From the NCBI RefSeq assembly GCF_900172325.1, contig NZ_FWFR01000001.1, forward strand, positions 868,001 through 932,000: a stretch of 64,000 bases of DNA, given 5' to 3'. Position numbers and translations under genes: made by a program. The notes below the pieces were generated by a model that had not been told where the DNA came from, did no database searches, and worked only from the letters and a program-made list of their open reading frames with translations. This document shows positions 7,808 to 16,724 of this stretch, one piece after another; position 1 is the first letter of the stretch, and each line of letters begins with the position of its first letter. The DNA is from Oceanibacterium hippocampi (lineage in GTDB: Bacteria > Pseudomonadota > Alphaproteobacteria > Sneathiellales > Sneathiellaceae).

Positions 7808-10141
7808 TCAGCCGCATTTCGAATAGCCGCAGGACGTGCAGGTATCGCAATTCTCGAGCCGGAGCATCGCCGGCTCGCCGCAGCGCGGGCAGGAGCGGAA
7901 GGCCGTCGTGCCGCCGGGGCCGGCGGTGCCCGCGACGGCCATCTTCTTCGCCGACGGCTCGTCGCCGGATGCCTTGCGGTCGACCATGAAGCCGATTTCC
8001 ACCAGATGCTGTTCGATCACCCCGCCGATCGCCGCCAGGATCGAGGGCACGTAGCGCCCGTCCATCCACTGGCCGCCGCGCGGGTCGAAGACCGCCTTCA
8101 ACTCCTCGACCACGAAGGAGACGTCGCCGGCCCGGCGGAAGACGGCCGAGATCATCCGGGTCAGCGCCACGGTCCAGGCGTAATGCTCCATGTTCTTCGA
8201 GTTGATGAAGATCTCGAAGGGCCGCCGCCGGCCGTCCTTGATGACGTCGTTGATGGTGATGTAGATCGCGTGGTCGCTGTCCGCCCACTTGATCTTGTAG
8301 GTCTGGCCCGGCAGCACGCCCGGGCGATCGAGCGGCTGGGTCATGTAGACGACTCCGCCGGCCTCGTAGGCGTCGCCCGGCAGGGCCGGATCGACGGCGG
8401 TCTCCGCCGAGGCCTCGTGGCGGTCCGGCCCCTCCGAATCCTGCGCCGGGCGGGTCGCAAGCACGGCGCCGGTGATCGCGTTCGGGCGATAGGTCGTGCA
8501 GCCCTTGCAGTCGCTTTCGTAGGCCAGCCGGTAGATGTCCTTGAAATGCTCGAAGGAGATCGCTTCGGGGCAGTTGATGGTCTTCGAGATCGAGCTGTCG
8601 ACGTATTTCTGCACCGCCGCCTGGACCCGGATATGGTCTTCGGGCCGGAGCGCCTGGGCATCCACGAAATAGTCCGGCAACGGCGCGTCCGGGCCCTTGA
8701 TCGCGCGGAAGCGGCGGAGTGCGTAGTCGGTCACCTCCTCGGTCTTGCGGCTGCCGTCCGGCATCAGCACGGTGCGGTCGTAGGTGAAGGCGAAGACCGG
8801 CTCCAGCCCGCTGGAAACGTTGTCGGCGAAGATCGAGATCGTCCCCGTCGGCGCGATCGAGGTCAGCAGCGCGTTGCGAATGCCGTGCTCGGCGATGCCG
8901 GCGCGGATGTCGTCGGGCAATTCCCGGATCGCCGGGCGGTCAAGGTAGGCGTCCTTGTCGAAGAGCGGGAAGGCACCCTTCTCCTTCGCGAGGTCGACCG
9001 AGGCCCGATAGGCGGCATCGCGGATCGCCCGCATCCATTCCTCGATGCGCCCGATCGCCGCGTCGCTGCCATAGCGGATGCCGGCGAAGATCAGCGCGTC
9101 GGCGAGCCCGCTGACGCCGAGCCCGATGCGCCGCTTGGCGCGCGCCTCCTTGGCCTGGGCCTCGAGCGGGAAGCCCGACACGTCGACCACGTTGTCCATC
9201 ATCCGGACCGCGGTCGCAACCAGCTTGTCGAGCGCCGCGCGGTCGACGTCGGCGCCGTCGGTGAACGGCTCCGCAATCAGGCGGGCCAGGTTGATCGAGC
9301 CGAGCAGGCAGGCGCCGTAGGGCGGCAACGGCTGTTCGCCGCAGGGATTGGTCGCCGAGATATGCTCGCAATAGCCGAGGTTGTTGCGCGCGTTGACCCG
9401 GTCGATGAAGATCACGCCGGGCTCGGCGTAGGCATAGGTCGCGCGCATGATCTCGTCCCACAGCGCGCGTGCCGGCACCGTCTGGTAAACCTTGCCGTCG
9501 AAGCGCAGGTCCCAGGATCCGTCCGCCTCGACCGCCGCCATGAAGCCGTCGGTGACGAGCACCGACAGGTTGAACATGCGGAGCCGGCCGGGGTCCTTTT
9601 TCGCGGTGATGAAGTCCTGGATGTCCGGATGGTCGCAGGCCATCGTCGCCATCATCGCGCCCCGGCGGTGGCCGGCGCTCATGATGGTGCGGCACATCGC
9701 GTCCCAGACATCCATGAAGGTGAGCGGACCGGAGGCGTCCGCCCCCACGCCCTTTACAAGCGCGCCCTTCGGCCGGAGCGTCGAGAAGTCGTAGCCAATT
9801 CCACCGCCCTGCTGCATGGTCAGCGCGGCCTCGCGGAGATGCCCGAAAATCCCGCTCATGTCGTCGGGCACGGTGCCCATGACGAAGCAGTTGAACAGCG
9901 TCACCTTGCGACCGGTGCCGGCGCCGGCGAGGATCCGCCCGGCCGGCAGGAAGCGGTAGTCGTCGAGGGCCTCGCGGAACCGCGCCTGCCAGGCCGCGGG
10001 GTTCTTCTCGGGCACGGCCAGTGCCGTGGCGACGCGATCCCAGGTCGCCTCGACGGTCGCATCGACGACATCGCCGTCGGTTCGCTTGAAGCGGTACTTC
10101 ATGTCCCAGATCTGGCGGGAGATCGCGGCTGTGCTGGGCAT
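7808..10141 (-). CDS. nrdJ: Adenosylcobalamin-dependent (class II) ribonucleotide reductase
   Basis: 777 residues. NPCGEQPLPPYGAC at ~265-278 holds the thiyl-radical cysteine (~267) and the catalytic glutamate (~269); NCFVMG (~84-89) carries one of the redox cysteines. The C-terminus ends in a CPRC...CTSCGYSKC zinc-ribbon/redox tail typical of B12-dependent RNRs. It reduces ribonucleotides to deoxyribonucleotides independently of oxygen. ATG 10141 is preferred over ATG 10147 because GAGG (10151-10148 on the minus strand) is six bases before the former but abuts the latter. I found no cobalamin riboswitch in the short upstream gap. A cobalamin adenosyltransferase gene lies at ~26 kb. Confidence 0.95.
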   Translation of the reverse strand: MPSTAAISRQIWDMKYRFKRTDGDVVDATVEATWDRVATALAVPEKNPAAWQARFREALDDYRFLPAGRILAGAGTGRKVTLFNCFVMGTVPDDMSGIFGHLREAALTMQQGGGIGYDFSTLRPKGALVKGVGADASGPLTFMDVWDAMCRTIMSAGHRRGAMMATMACDHPDIQDFITAKKDPGRLRMFNLSVLVTDGFMAAVEADGSWDLRFDGKVYQTVPARALWDEIMRATYAYAEPGVIFIDRVNARNNLGYCEHISATNPCGEQPLPPYGACLLGSINLARLIAEPFTDGADVDRAALDKLVATAVRMMDNVVDVSGFPLEAQAKEARAKRRIGLGVSGLADALIFAGIRYGSDAAIGRIEEWMRAIRDAAYRASVDLAKEKGAFPLFDKDAYLDRPAIRELPDDIRAGIAEHGIRNALLTSIAPTGTISIFADNVSSGLEPVFAFTYDRTVLMPDGSRKTEEVTDYALRRFRAIKGPDAPLPDYFVDAQALRPEDHIRVQAAVQKYVDSSISKTINCPEAISFEHFKDIYRLAYESDCKGCTTYRPNAITGAVLATRPAQDSEGPDRHEASAETAVDPALPGDAYEAGGVVYMTQPLDRPGVLPGQTYKIKWADSDHAIYITINDVIKDGRRRPFEIFINSKNMEHYAWTVALTRMISAVFRRAGDVSFVVEELKAVFDPRGGQWMDGRYVPSILAAIGGVIEQHLVEIGFMVDRKASGDEPSAKKMAVAGTAGPGGTTAFRSCPRCGEPAMLRLENCDTCTSCGYSKCG

Positions 10142-10237
10142 TCTCATCCTCGATCGCGGGCCCGTTGCGGGCCTGGGCCATCAAGATAGGGCGCGGGCGC
10201 GCAGCCGACAACAGTGGCGGGCGCCACGGCGTATGGA

Positions 10238-11326
10238 TCAGTAGAAGTGGCTGTCGTTGGCCGGCGCGAGGTCGTTCTCCAGCCGGTAGATCTGTTTTCG
10301 TCCGAAGCCCCGGATCTCGTGCTCGCCACGGTCGGTCATGCGGAATTCCTGCTGGATCAGGTCATGCATCTCGCCGGTCAGCAGGATCTCCATCGGCCCG
10401 CAGAGCGGTTCCAGCCGGGCGGCCAGGTTCATGCCAGGGCCGAAGATGTCGTAGACATATTTCTGTACGCCGACGACCGAGCCGATGACCGGGCCGGAGT
10501 TGATGCCGATCCGGGCCTCCCAGTTGAATTCGCTCATCGCATTGCGGCGCTTCAGGTAGCGGATGAAGCGGAGTGCCACCCGGGCGATGTTCCGGGCATG
10601 CTCGGGATTGCTTTCCGGCATGCCGGAAACCGCGATATAGGCATCGCCGATGGTCTTCAAGCGCTCGCAACCGAACTGTTCGACGATGCGGTCGAAGGAG
10701 GTGAAGATGTCGTTCAGTTCGGCGATCAGCTTGGTCGGCTCGTGGGAGACCGCCATCTCCGTGAAGCCGACGAAATCGAGCATCAGCACCGAGGCTTCCT
10801 CGAAGCGCTGCGGCGTGGTGACGCCGAACTGCTTCCACTCCTCGTAGACCTGTTGCGGCATGATGTTCAGAAGCAGCCGCTCGACCCGTTCCTTCTCCTT
10901 GCGGAGATCGCGGTTCTGGCGCTCGATCATCTTCGAATAGGACTCGATCATGTATTCGAGTTCCTTGATCTTCGAGATGTTCTGGCATTGCACCATGATC
11001 TCGCCGCGTCCGGGGCCGACAGCCCGATGGAGCTCGATCGCCAGCGTGATGACGCGCCGCTTGGGCTTGATCTCGACTTCGATCCGATAGTCCCGGCCGG
11101 CGTCCAGTTCCGCCTCCATCGCCGCCCGGTCGAGCGTCGGCAGCACCTCGAGAAGCGTCAATTCGTTGTCGTCGGCCGTGGGGAACCATTCAATGAAGGC
11201 GACGTTGCGGACGAGAAAACGGTATTGTTCCGGCTCGACGACAGCCAGCGCCACGCCGACCGAATCCAGAAGGAGCGAACGGAATCGCTCCATATCCATG
11301 GAGATCTGCCGGGCCGGCTCGCTCAC
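10238..11326 (-). CDS. Class III adenylate cyclase with N-terminal sensor and coiled coil
   Basis: 362 residues: a PAS-like/HNOB-like sensory segment (~1-118), a charged coiled coil (~120-155, KELEYMIESYSKMIERQNRDL), then a class III cyclase domain (~175-350). All catalytic positions are visible: metal-binding Asp184 (LDFVGFTE) and Asp228 (GDAYIA), adenine-specifying Lys224 and Asp293 (YDIFG), and transition-state Asn300 and Arg304 (MNLAAR). It should therefore be an active homodimeric adenylate cyclase making cAMP. It overlaps the truncated-haemoglobin gene by 4 bases (ATGA), so the two are co-translated. No transmembrane segment is evident. Confidence 0.88.
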   Translation of the reverse strand: MSEPARQISMDMERFRSLLLDSVGVALAVVEPEQYRFLVRNVAFIEWFPTADDNELTLLEVLPTLDRAAMEAELDAGRDYRIEVEIKPKRRVITLAIELHRAVGPGRGEIMVQCQNISKIKELEYMIESYSKMIERQNRDLRKEKERVERLLLNIMPQQVYEEWKQFGVTTPQRFEEASVLMLDFVGFTEMAVSHEPTKLIAELNDIFTSFDRIVEQFGCERLKTIGDAYIAVSGMPESNPEHARNIARVALRFIRYLKRRNAMSEFNWEARIGINSGPVIGSVVGVQKYVYDIFGPGMNLAARLEPLCGPMEILLTGEMHDLIQQEFRMTDRGEHEIRGFGRKQIYRLENDLAPANDSHFY

Positions 11327-11691
11327 CTGTCCTGTCCGGAAATGATGGCCGGCGCACGGGCCTCGATCTCGTTCATGACCATGTCGACGTCGGCGGCTTC
11401 CAGCCTGAACTCCTGAAGTGTTTCGCGGAGCAGCCGCGACATCTCGTCGAACGAGCCGCGATCGATCGCCAGCGTCGCATGCACCCGGCGAAGCGTGTCG
11501 TCGGCATAGGCAACCGGACCGCCCATCACGGAGGCGATGAACTTCGTCTGGTGGTCGACCAATCTGCGCATGTCGATGTCGTCGAAAAACGGGCCGATGA
11601 CGTCGGAATCGATGGCCTTGTCGTAGAACGCCATGATGATCTTGCTCAGGTTGGCGAAGCCGCCGTATTTCTCGAAGAGAGTTACTGCCAT
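11323..11691 (-). CDS. Group I truncated haemoglobin (trHbN type)
   Basis: 122-residue 2-over-2 globin starting MAVTLFEKYGG. B10 Tyr is at ~23 (AFYDKA), the distal E-helix pair His-Gln at ~47-48 and the proximal F8 His at ~71 (RRVHATL), as in group I truncated haemoglobins, which bind O2 and NO and often dioxygenate NO. ATG 11691 is preceded by GGGGG; the frame extends 17 codons further but without a ribosome site. Its stop overlaps the start of the adenylate cyclase gene, so the globin may supply the gas signal for that cyclase (inference). Confidence 0.88.
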   Translation of the reverse strand: MAVTLFEKYGGFANLSKIIMAFYDKAIDSDVIGPFFDDIDMRRLVDHQTKFIASVMGGPVAYADDTLRRVHATLAIDRGSFDEMSRLLRETLQEFRLEAADVDMVMNEIEARAPAIISGQDR

Positions 11692-11712
11692 TCTTACCCC
11701 CGATTCACCATC

Positions 11713-11742
11713 AGGATAGACTGTAGATGCGAAGAATCGCAA
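11713..11742 (-). promoter_or_regulatory. Candidate promoter and inverted-repeat operator of the globin–cyclase operon
   Basis: Read on the minus strand, TTGCGA (11742-11737) and TATCCT (11718-11713) are 18 bases apart, a plausible -35/-10 pair. The -35 box is embedded in a near-perfect inverted repeat, TTGCGA-TTCT-TCGCAT (11742-11727), with CRP/FNR-like geometry though not a canonical FNR box. A regulator bound there would compete with polymerase. Confidence 0.35.
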
Positions 11743-11784
11743 TTAGCAGTTGGACATAAATGGAATGCCGGCGCCGTCGGCGCC

Positions 11785-12504
11785 CTAGCCGGCCGGCCGG
11801 ACTTCGAGCAGCGCCCGGCTGCGTTCCTCGATCCTTCGTTCGAGCTCGGCGGCAAAGGTCTTGCGGTCGAGCCCCGGCGGAATGGCGGGCAGGATCTCCA
11901 TGACCATCGTGCCCGGCCGCTTGGCGAAGCTCCGCCGGCCCCATAACAGGCCGCTGTTCAGCGCCATCGGCACGCAGGGCAGGCCGAGCCTGGCATAGAG
12001 CGCGGCGACGCCCGGCTGATAGGGCAGTGCCGCCCCCGGCTGTCCGCGGGTGCCTTCCGGGAAGACCACGATGGGGCGGCCCTTCGCCGCCGCCGCCTCG
12101 GCCTGCCGGACCATGTCCTTCAGGGCGGAGGCGCCGGCCTTGCGGTCGACGGCGATCATCTCGGTCTTCCGGCAATACCAGCCGTAAATCGGGATCGAGA
12201 GCAGTTCCCTCTTCATTACGATGGCCGGATCGTCGAGCAGGTCGTGAAAGACCATCGTGTCGAAGGCCGACTGGTGCTTGGCGGCGAGGATGAACGGGCC
12301 GTCGGGCAGGTTCTCCCGCCCGCGGATCTCCAGGCGGATGCCGGCGAACAGCCGCATCAGGACGATGACGCCGCGCGTCCAGAGCCGCTGGCCGCGTACG
12401 ATCAGCAGGCGGTCGCCGAGCAGACCCGGCAGGAAAGCCAGGTTCATGATCGCCGACCAGAGCCAGAACGCGATGTTGAAGACGAGCGAACGAAGGAAGG
12501 TCAC
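11785..12504 (-). CDS. plsC: 1-acyl-sn-glycerol-3-phosphate acyltransferase
   Basis: 239-residue membrane-bound acyltransferase making phosphatidic acid from lysophosphatidic acid. The HX4D catalytic motif is at His77-Asp82 (KHQSAFD) and FPEGTR at ~148-153; hydrophobic segments are at ~5-30 and ~45-57. It starts at GTG 12504, whose GTGA overlaps the stop of the DUF218 gene by 4 bases. It is the last gene of the ftsE-ftsX-HAD-DUF218-plsC operon, linking division/septal wall hydrolysis with envelope lipid synthesis. Confidence 0.92.
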   Translation of the reverse strand: MTFLRSLVFNIAFWLWSAIMNLAFLPGLLGDRLLIVRGQRLWTRGVIVLMRLFAGIRLEIRGRENLPDGPFILAAKHQSAFDTMVFHDLLDDPAIVMKRELLSIPIYGWYCRKTEMIAVDRKAGASALKDMVRQAEAAAAKGRPIVVFPEGTRGQPGAALPYQPGVAALYARLGLPCVPMALNSGLLWGRRSFAKRPGTMVMEILPAIPPGLDRKTFAAELERRIEERSRALLEVRPAG

Positions 12505-13121
12505 GAGGGGGCGGGCTCCGGCAGGTTGTCGGTCAGGCGGACGCGGACCAGGCTGACGAGATACTTGTTGAACTCGCTGAACATCACGAACAGCGCGCGT
12601 GGCCGGTACCACCAGCCGCCTGGCGTCACCGCATCGCTCCGGGTTGCGAAGGGCGTGAGCGAGAGCGCCGGCATCCGGGCGCGGAACTCGAGCATGCTGC
12701 GCGGCATGTGATAGCCCGTGGTGACGACGATCAGCGAATGAAATCCGTGGCTTTCCGCCCACAGGATGGCCTCGGTCGCATTGCCGCGGGTGTGCAGGGC
12801 GATGCGTCCGAGATCGACGCAGCAATCGAGCAGCTGTTCGTCCTGCCCGGTGGCCTGGCCGAGTATCGCCTTGGTCGTCGCCGGGTTGACCCCGGAGATC
12901 AGCAGCCGCCTGCCGAGTCCCTGGCGCAGGAGGTCGAAGCCGGCAACCAGCCGGTCGCGCGTCCCGGTCAGCACCACGATGCCGTCATGCGGGACCGCGA
13001 CCGTCGTGCCAGGCGTCGGCATGCCGGCGCAGAAGCCCAGGAATCCGCCGAACCAGAAGAGCAGCAGCGCGCACAGCACGACGATCAGGTCGCGCGCCTC
13101 CGGCAGGTAGAACCGACGCAT
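12501..13121 (-). CDS. DUF218 (YdcF/ElyC-like) membrane protein
   Basis: 206 residues with an N-terminal membrane helix (~10-32, LIVVLCALLLFWFGGFLGFC) followed by a DUF218 domain (GIVVLTGTRDRL, RGNATEAILWAESHGF, VVTTGYHMPRS). ElyC and YdcF relatives affect lipid-carrier use in cell-wall synthesis; the enzymatic activity is unsettled. ATG 13121 overlaps the stop of the HAD gene by one base; TTG 13124 is the alternative. Tight overlap on both sides supports co-translation in the ftsEX-plsC operon. Confidence 0.85.
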   Translation of the reverse strand: MRRFYLPEARDLIVVLCALLLFWFGGFLGFCAGMPTPGTTVAVPHDGIVVLTGTRDRLVAGFDLLRQGLGRRLLISGVNPATTKAILGQATGQDEQLLDCCVDLGRIALHTRGNATEAILWAESHGFHSLIVVTTGYHMPRSMLEFRARMPALSLTPFATRSDAVTPGGWWYRPRALFVMFSEFNKYLVSLVRVRLTDNLPEPAPS

Positions 13122-13672
13122 CAACGGGCGGTCTCCAGGATCTGTTCGGCGGCCTCGCGGAGATCCTCGGCGACCCGGACCGGCAGCACCTCGCGTGGCA
13201 GGCCGGCCGCCTGGGTCGCGATGCCCTTGCCGGTGCGCACCAGGATACGGCCGCAGCCGACCCGCGCGGCGGCTTCCATGTCGCGCAGCGCGTCGCCGAC
13301 CATGACCGTCTCCGCCGGTTGGCAGCCGAACTGCCGCATCGCCTCGATCAGCATGCCGGGCGCCGGCTTGCGCCGCTCGCTGTGGCTGCTTGGCAAATCG
13401 GTGCAGGCGAAGATGGCGTCGAGCCGGCCGCCGCCGGCCAGGATCGTCTCGCGCAGCTTGCGGTGAATTTCCTCCAGCATCGACGGGCTGACGATGCCCT
13501 TGCCAACGCAGGCCTGGTTGGTGACGACGGCAACCCGGGCGCCGGCCTCGGTCAGACGGCGCACGCCCTCGACGGCGCCGGGCAGCATCCGGAGTTCCGC
13601 CGGGCTGCGGACATAGTCCGGGCGGTCCTCGTTCAGCACCCCGTCCCGATCGAGCAGTACCAGCATCCTCAC
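13121..13672 (-). CDS. HAD-IIIA phosphatase, GmhB-like
   Basis: 183 residues with nucleophile and acid Asp8/Asp10 (LDRDGVLN), threonine motif VVTNQA, lysine in RRKPAPGM and the acidic motif MVGDALRDMEAA. This matches D-glycero-D-manno-heptose-1,7-bisphosphate 7-phosphatases and histidinol phosphatases. Unlike classical GmhB it lacks the Cys-X-His...Cys-X-Cys zinc loop: the region reads FACTDLPSSHSERRKP with a single Cys. The exact substrate is therefore open. It overlaps ftsX by 4 bases and DUF218 by 1. Confidence 0.8.
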   Translation of the reverse strand: MRMLVLLDRDGVLNEDRPDYVRSPAELRMLPGAVEGVRRLTEAGARVAVVTNQACVGKGIVSPSMLEEIHRKLRETILAGGGRLDAIFACTDLPSSHSERRKPAPGMLIEAMRQFGCQPAETVMVGDALRDMEAAARVGCGRILVRTGKGIATQAAGLPREVLPVRVAEDLREAAEQILETAR

Positions 13673-14544
13673 ATCATCCGCCTGAGCGCCGAAATCACCG
13701 TGTAGCGCGTCGTCGCGACAACCAGAAGCGCGAGCGCCGGACCGGCCAGCGCCATCGCGATCCAGCCTGCCACACCGATATGGAAACCGGAAACGAGCGG
13801 AATGTCGACCTGTGCCGCCAGCCCCTGCAGGGCGAGCGCGGCAGCGACGCCGAGAACCAGCCCGGGCACCGCGCCGGCGATGGTCAGCCGCAGGAAATGA
13901 CGCTCGAACTGGCGCGCCACATAGGCGTCATGGGCCCCGACCAGGTGCAGGACCTCGATCACCGCCGACTGCGAGGCCAGGCCGGCCCGGGTGGCGAAGA
14001 CGACGATCGTCGCCGTGGCGCCTGCGATCAGCAGGAAGACGGAGAGCGCGACAAGCTGCATGGCCCGGGCGAAGCGAACGAGCGGCGCCATCCAGGGCCG
14101 GAAATCCTCGACATGCGCCTCCGGCACGGTCTCGGCGAGGCGTGCGGCGATGGTCTCGGGGTCGAGCCCGGCCGCCGCGTCGAGCCGCACGTCGATCAGG
14201 CGCGGCAGCGGCAGTTTCGCGGTCACCTCGTCATCGCCGAACCAGGGGCTCACGAGGCGGCGAAGCTCGGCTTCCGGAAGCGCCGTCGCCGTTGCGACGC
14301 CGGGGATCTGGCGCAGGCGCTCGACCGCTGCCGCCTCGAGCGCCGCCATGTCGGCGTCCGCCCTGTGGGCGATCTCGACCGTCAGCTGGCTCTCGGCCGT
14401 GGCCTGCCAGCCGCCGACGGCGCCGTGCAGGCTCGATGCGCCGGCGATCGCGAGCGCGGCGAGAAACAGCATCACCGCGATCAGGTAGGGCAGGGTGCGG
14501 GCGGACCCGTCGCGCTCCAGCCGAAGCTCGTGGACTCTAGCCAT
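13669..14544 (-). CDS. ftsX: Cell division ABC permease FtsX
   Basis: 291 residues with the FtsX layout: one N-terminal membrane helix (~20-40), a periplasmic domain (~45-160) and three C-terminal helices (~165-187, 213-238, 255-278). With FtsE it forms a mechanotransmission complex that activates septal peptidoglycan hydrolases rather than importing a substrate. It overlaps ftsE by 8 bases and the downstream HAD gene by 4 bases, so the order ftsE-ftsX is kept and translation is coupled. Confidence 0.88.
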   Translation of the reverse strand: MARVHELRLERDGSARTLPYLIAVMLFLAALAIAGASSLHGAVGGWQATAESQLTVEIAHRADADMAALEAAAVERLRQIPGVATATALPEAELRRLVSPWFGDDEVTAKLPLPRLIDVRLDAAAGLDPETIAARLAETVPEAHVEDFRPWMAPLVRFARAMQLVALSVFLLIAGATATIVVFATRAGLASQSAVIEVLHLVGAHDAYVARQFERHFLRLTIAGAVPGLVLGVAAALALQGLAAQVDIPLVSGFHIGVAGWIAMALAGPALALLVVATTRYTVISALRRMM

Positions 14545-15253
14545 TGCCGGCGTCTCCGTCGGCGGGTGCCGCCTCGGCGAAGGCAGGGACCCCGGCCGGA
14601 ACGGTGCGAAGCTCGCCCTGGCTGATCACCAGCAGCGGGTTCGGGAAGCGCGCGATCAGCGATTCGTCATGGGTGGCGATGACCACGGTGGTACCGATCT
14701 TGTTGAGTTCGACGAACAGCCGCATCAGCCGGTGCCCCATCGTGGTGTCGATGTTGCCGGTCGGCTCGTCGGCGAGCAGCAGCTTCGGCCGGGCGATGAC
14801 CGCCCGCGCGATGGCGACGCGCTGCTGCTCGCCGCCCGACAGGGTCGGCGGCCGGGCGTCCATGCGATCTTCCAGCCCGACCCAGGACAGCAGCTCGCGG
14901 ACATGGGCGCCGATCTGATTCGCCGGCGCGCCGGCGATGCGCAGCGGCAGGGCCACGTTGTCGACCGCCGAAAGATGGTCGAGCAGGCGGAAATCCTGGA
15001 ACACCACGCCGATCCGGCGGCGCAGCGCCACCAGGTCGGCGCGGGCGGCACGCGAGACGTCCTGGTCGAACATCGTCACCAGGCCGCGGCTCGGCCGGTG
15101 CGACAGCGACATCAGTTTCAGCATCGACGTCTTGCCGGCCCCGGTCCGTCCGGTCAGGAAATGGAAGGAGCCCGGCGCCAGCTCGAACGAGATGTCGCGC
15201 AACACCTCCGGGCCGTTGGCATAGCGCATGCCGACATTCTGGAAACGCACCAC
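14537..15253 (-). CDS. ftsE: Cell division ATP-binding protein FtsE
   Basis: 238-residue ABC ATPase: Walker [10 protein letters not shown] (~36-44), signature LSGGEQQR followed by VAIARA, Walker [10 protein letters not shown]-loop ATHDE. Highly similar in layout to FtsE, with a C-terminal tail rich in Ala/Pro. The start is GTG 15253 (followed by a second GTG codon). It is the first gene of the leftward operon and is divergent from the zinc-ribbon/hpt/cpdR operon across a 168-bp region. Confidence 0.92.
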   Translation of the reverse strand: MVRFQNVGMRYANGPEVLRDISFELAPGSFHFLTGRTGAGKTSMLKLMSLSHRPSRGLVTMFDQDVSRAARADLVALRRRIGVVFQDFRLLDHLSAVDNVALPLRIAGAPANQIGAHVRELLSWVGLEDRMDARPPTLSGGEQQRVAIARAVIARPKLLLADEPTGNIDTTMGHRLMRLFVELNKIGTTVVIATHDESLIARFPNPLLVISQGELRTVPAGVPAFAEAAPADGDAGNG

Positions 15254-15363
15254 GATCGGGCAACCCCCTCAACGATCCGGCAATGGAAACCGGGTGGACG
15301 GCAAGGCCGCTTGACGACTGCCATCCAACCATCGGACCATCATGTTCACGCCGTTGCTCAACC

Positions 15364-15414
15364 TTGCGCCGGTATCAGCAACGGCCTATAAAGTTTTGGT
15401 TCGAAAGCAAAACT
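15364..15414 (+). promoter_or_regulatory. Candidate promoter and inverted repeat upstream of the zinc-ribbon/hpt/cpdR operon
   Basis: TTGCGC (15364-15369) and TATAAA (15387-15392) are separated by 17 bases and would start transcription near 15399, some 23 bases before the ATG at 15422. A 7-bp inverted repeat, AGTTTTG (15392-15398) with CAAAACT (15408-15414), spans the predicted start site and could be an operator or a 5' hairpin. Confidence 0.45.
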
Positions 15415-15421
15415 CCCGCGG

Positions 15422-16162
15422 ATGATATTAACCTGTCCTTCCTGCGCAACGCGATATCTCATTGATCCGGCTGCGCTCGGCAGTGAAGGTCGTGTCGTGC
15501 GATGCGCGAAATGCAGCCACACCTGGCGTGAATTTCCGCCGCCGCCGAGCGCACTTCCCGATAACGAGATCCCGATCACCCCGCCGCCTCCGCCGGAGCC
15601 GGAGGACGTCGTCGCGACCGGCGAGGGCGAGGGCGCTCGCCGCAAGGAAAAGCGCGGCCGGGGTCGCGAACGCGGCCGCAACCTGCCGGCGCTGCGCAAG
15701 GAACGACGGTCCGGCTACGGTCTAATTGGCTGGCTTGCCCTGCTCGTCGTGGTCGCCGCGCTGTGTGCCGGGGCACTCCTTGCGCGCGAACAGATCGTCC
15801 AGCTCTGGCCGGCATCGAGCAAGCTCTACGGAATGCTGCAGATGCCGGTCAATCCGAACCAGATCGGTCTCGAGTTCGAGAACGTCAAGCCGTCCAAGCA
15901 GCCCGAGAAGAACGGCGAGATGTTCCTGATCGTCTCGGGCGACATCCGCAACGTTGCGCGCGAGACCCGGCCGTTGCCACGCCTGCGCATCGCGCTGCAG
16001 AATGCCGATCAGCAGGAAATCTACCACTGGACGGCGGATCTCGGCGTCTCCGAACTGGCGGCAGGCGACGTGCTGCATTTCTCGAAGCGGCTGAAGAATC
16101 CACCTGCTGCGGCGGTGGGCGTGAAAGTGACATTCGTCGAAACGGGCGGGCAGGAACAGTGA
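15422..16162 (+). CDS. MJ0042 zinc-ribbon / DUF3426 membrane protein
   Basis: 246 residues. A four-cysteine zinc ribbon (Cys5, Cys8, Cys28, Cys31: CPSC...CAKC) heads the protein, followed by a Pro-rich then Arg/Lys-rich linker, a single membrane helix (~100-120, LIGWLALLVVVAALCAGALL) and a beta-rich C-terminal DUF3426-type domain on the other side of the membrane. Such proteins are common in proteobacteria but their role is unknown. The stop overlaps the GTG start of hpt by 4 bases, and cpdR follows, so expression of the three is likely joined. Confidence 0.82.
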   Translation: MILTCPSCATRYLIDPAALGSEGRVVRCAKCSHTWREFPPPPSALPDNEIPITPPPPPEPEDVVATGEGEGARRKEKRGRGRERGRNLPALRKERRSGYGLIGWLALLVVVAALCAGALLAREQIVQLWPASSKLYGMLQMPVNPNQIGLEFENVKPSKQPEKNGEMFLIVSGDIRNVARETRPLPRLRIALQNADQQEIYHWTADLGVSELAAGDVLHFSKRLKNPPAAAVGVKVTFVETGGQEQ

Positions 16163-16707
16163 TCAATACAACGGGACGCGGCCGCAAGAGGGCGGAGGTC
16201 TTGTACTCGGCCGCCGAGATCGCCGCGCGGAACGAGGAGCTGGCCGCCAGCATCGCCAGTTCGCTCGGCACCGACGTGCTGGTCGTGGCGATCCTGAAGG
16301 GCAGCTTCGTCTTCGCCGCCGACCTGGTCCGGGCGCTGCATCACGCGGGCGTGCAGCCGCAGATCGATTTCATGGCGCTCTCGTCCTACGGCAGCGCGAC
16401 GGAAAGCTCGGGCAGCGTCCATATCAGCCGCGACATTTCCGACGACGTCCGTGACCGCAACGTGCTGCTGGTCGACGACATCCTCGAATCGGGCCGCACG
16501 CTGGGCTTCGCCAAGAAGGCGCTGGCCGAGCGCGGCGCCCGCGATGTCGAGGTCTGCGTGCTGCTCGACAAGCCGGGCAAGCGGGTCGTCGATCTCGATG
16601 CCGAGTTCGTCGGATTCACCTGCCCGGACCGCTTCGTGGTCGGTTACGGTCTCGATTATGCGCATTACTATCGCGAGTTGCCCTATATCGGCTACCTGGC
16701 GGATTGA
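16159..16707 (+). CDS. hpt: Hypoxanthine phosphoribosyltransferase
   Basis: 182-residue purine-salvage enzyme joining hypoxanthine (and guanine) to PRPP. The PRPP-binding loop VLLVDDILESGRT carries the paired acidic residues; ILKGSFVFAADL and the C-terminal ELPYIGYL are family hallmarks. GTG 16159 is chosen because its GTGA overlaps the previous stop; further upstream the frame runs as a shadow inside the zinc-ribbon gene. Confidence 0.92.
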   Translation: MINTTGRGRKRAEVLYSAAEIAARNEELAASIASSLGTDVLVVAILKGSFVFAADLVRALHHAGVQPQIDFMALSSYGSATESSGSVHISRDISDDVRDRNVLLVDDILESGRTLGFAKKALAERGARDVEVCVLLDKPGKRVVDLDAEFVGFTCPDRFVVGYGLDYAHYYRELPYIGYLAD

Positions 16708-16724
16708 CGCGGGCAGTCGGGGAA

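Noticed and set aside
7679-10189. 836-codon open frame antisense to nrdJ
   Set aside because: Shadow of a clear class II ribonucleotide reductase with NPCGEQ and zinc-ribbon motifs.
10142-10237. Cobalamin riboswitch upstream of nrdJ
   Set aside because: The gap is too short and no B12-box-like sequence is visible.
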